The notes beneath the pieces are model-generated. The model was not told the origin of the DNA. It did not search any database and worked only from the letters and a program-made list of their open reading frames with translations. This document shows positions 31,692 through 32,019 of a stretch of 32,019 nt of DNA, piece by piece; positions within the stretch are counted from its first letter, which is position 1, and each line of letters starts with the position of its first letter. The stretch is taken from the NCBI RefSeq assembly GCF_014180715.1, contig NZ_JACEFC010000009.1:1-32019 (forward strand). Direction: 5' to 3'. Source of the stretch: Nocardioides stalactiti (GTDB lineage: Bacteria > Actinomycetota > Actinomycetes > Propionibacteriales > Nocardioidaceae). Position numbers and translations under genes: made by a program.

Positions 31692-32019
31692 TCAGTCCCG
31701 GGTCCGGAAGCTGAGGGATCGGACCATCTGGCGGAGCTCGGCGACCGTGTCGGGCGGGGTGTCGGGGAAGTAGTGGGTCACGATCACCACGCGGAAGCCG
31801 TCGACGTCGACGACCCAGATGTCCCAGATGTTGCTCGGCCCCTGGGCATGGAAGCTCGGCTCCCACGGGCGCCAGAACTCGCAGCCGCTGATGTCGGCCG
31901 GCACGCTGAGGGTGAAGAACCTCGCGGGGTGGCCGCCGACCGATGCGTCCACCGCCGGGGTGACGTCGAGCCGCTTCCTGGCCTGGACCGCGTCGACGAA
32001 GTCGTCGGCGCCGGGCCCC
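31692..32019 (-). CDS. hypothetical protein, C-terminal part (5' end outside window)
   Basis: The minus-strand frame is open from the window edge to TGA at 31692-31694, about 108 residues (DDFVDAVQARKRLDVT near the edge, later FTLSVPADISGCEFWRPWEP, SNIWDIWVVDVDGFRVVIVT, ending RSLSFRTRD). Aromatic-rich beta strands and a short terminal helix suggest a small alpha/beta domain of an extracytoplasmic protein, but no family is recognised and no signal sequence can be judged as the N-terminus is missing. It is convergent with the acyl-CoA synthetase gene across 57 bp that hold no clear terminator. Confidence 0.6.
   Translation of the reverse strand, partial: GPGADDFVDAVQARKRLDVTPAVDASVGGHPARFFTLSVPADISGCEFWRPWEPSFHAQGPSNIWDIWVVDVDGFRVVIVTHYFPDTPPDTVAELRQMVRSLSFRTRD

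Overview
The window is very GC-rich (about 70% by eye), with GTG starts, short gaps, stop/start overlaps and lipid-catabolism genes typical of Actinobacteria. Gene content (short E. coli-type SerA, fused CydDC, Rv0910-type SRPBCC proteins, Arr, LtaS-like enzyme) fits a Nocardioides-like member of the Propionibacteriales; the genus is an inference. No tRNA, rRNA, CRISPR array, integrase or transposase was seen.

Left part (1-15.1 kb). An ECF sigma factor tail is followed by a small gene that starts inside a near-perfect actinobacterial LexA (SOS) box and is frameshifted by a 55-bp palindromic insertion. An AraC-type regulator faces an operon (1946-6659) of SCPx-type thiolase, SRPBCC protein, MaoC hydratase, MFE-2-like 3-hydroxyacyl-CoA dehydrogenase and acyl-CoA dehydrogenase, which together make a full (R)-type beta-oxidation round. 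Then come an N-terminally extended GAPDH, SerA, an LtaS-like transferase, a second acyl-CoA dehydrogenase, an enoyl-CoA hydratase relic, a Baeyer-Villiger-type flavin monooxygenase, and a second SRPBCC gene overlapping arr (rifamycin ADP-ribosyltransferase).

Middle part (15.1-23.6 kb). A headless gene fragment, a small Cys-containing secreted protein and a membrane-anchored HIRAN-like protein precede the cytochrome bd oxidase locus cydA-cydB-cydDC on the minus strand. The cydDC fusion is split by a frameshift at a five-base homopolymer. A secreted protein with 20-residue solenoid-like repeats follows.

Right part (23.6-32 kb). The most striking locus encodes an 801-residue fusion of a CYP153-type alkane hydroxylase with an FMN/NADH/[2Fe-2S] reductase of the phthalate dioxygenase reductase/VanB type. 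It overlaps by 4 bp a VanA-like Rieske oxygenase that has Asn where the first iron-ligand His is expected. Beside it lie a SnoaL/NTF2-like gene, an AraC-type regulator with two 17-bp direct repeats exactly 21 bp apart at its start codon, an SDR and an acyl-CoA synthetase. This is a plausible terminal-oxidation island: hydroxylation by the P450, oxidation by dehydrogenases, CoA activation, then beta-oxidation by enzymes such as those on the left. Substrates cannot be read from the sequence.
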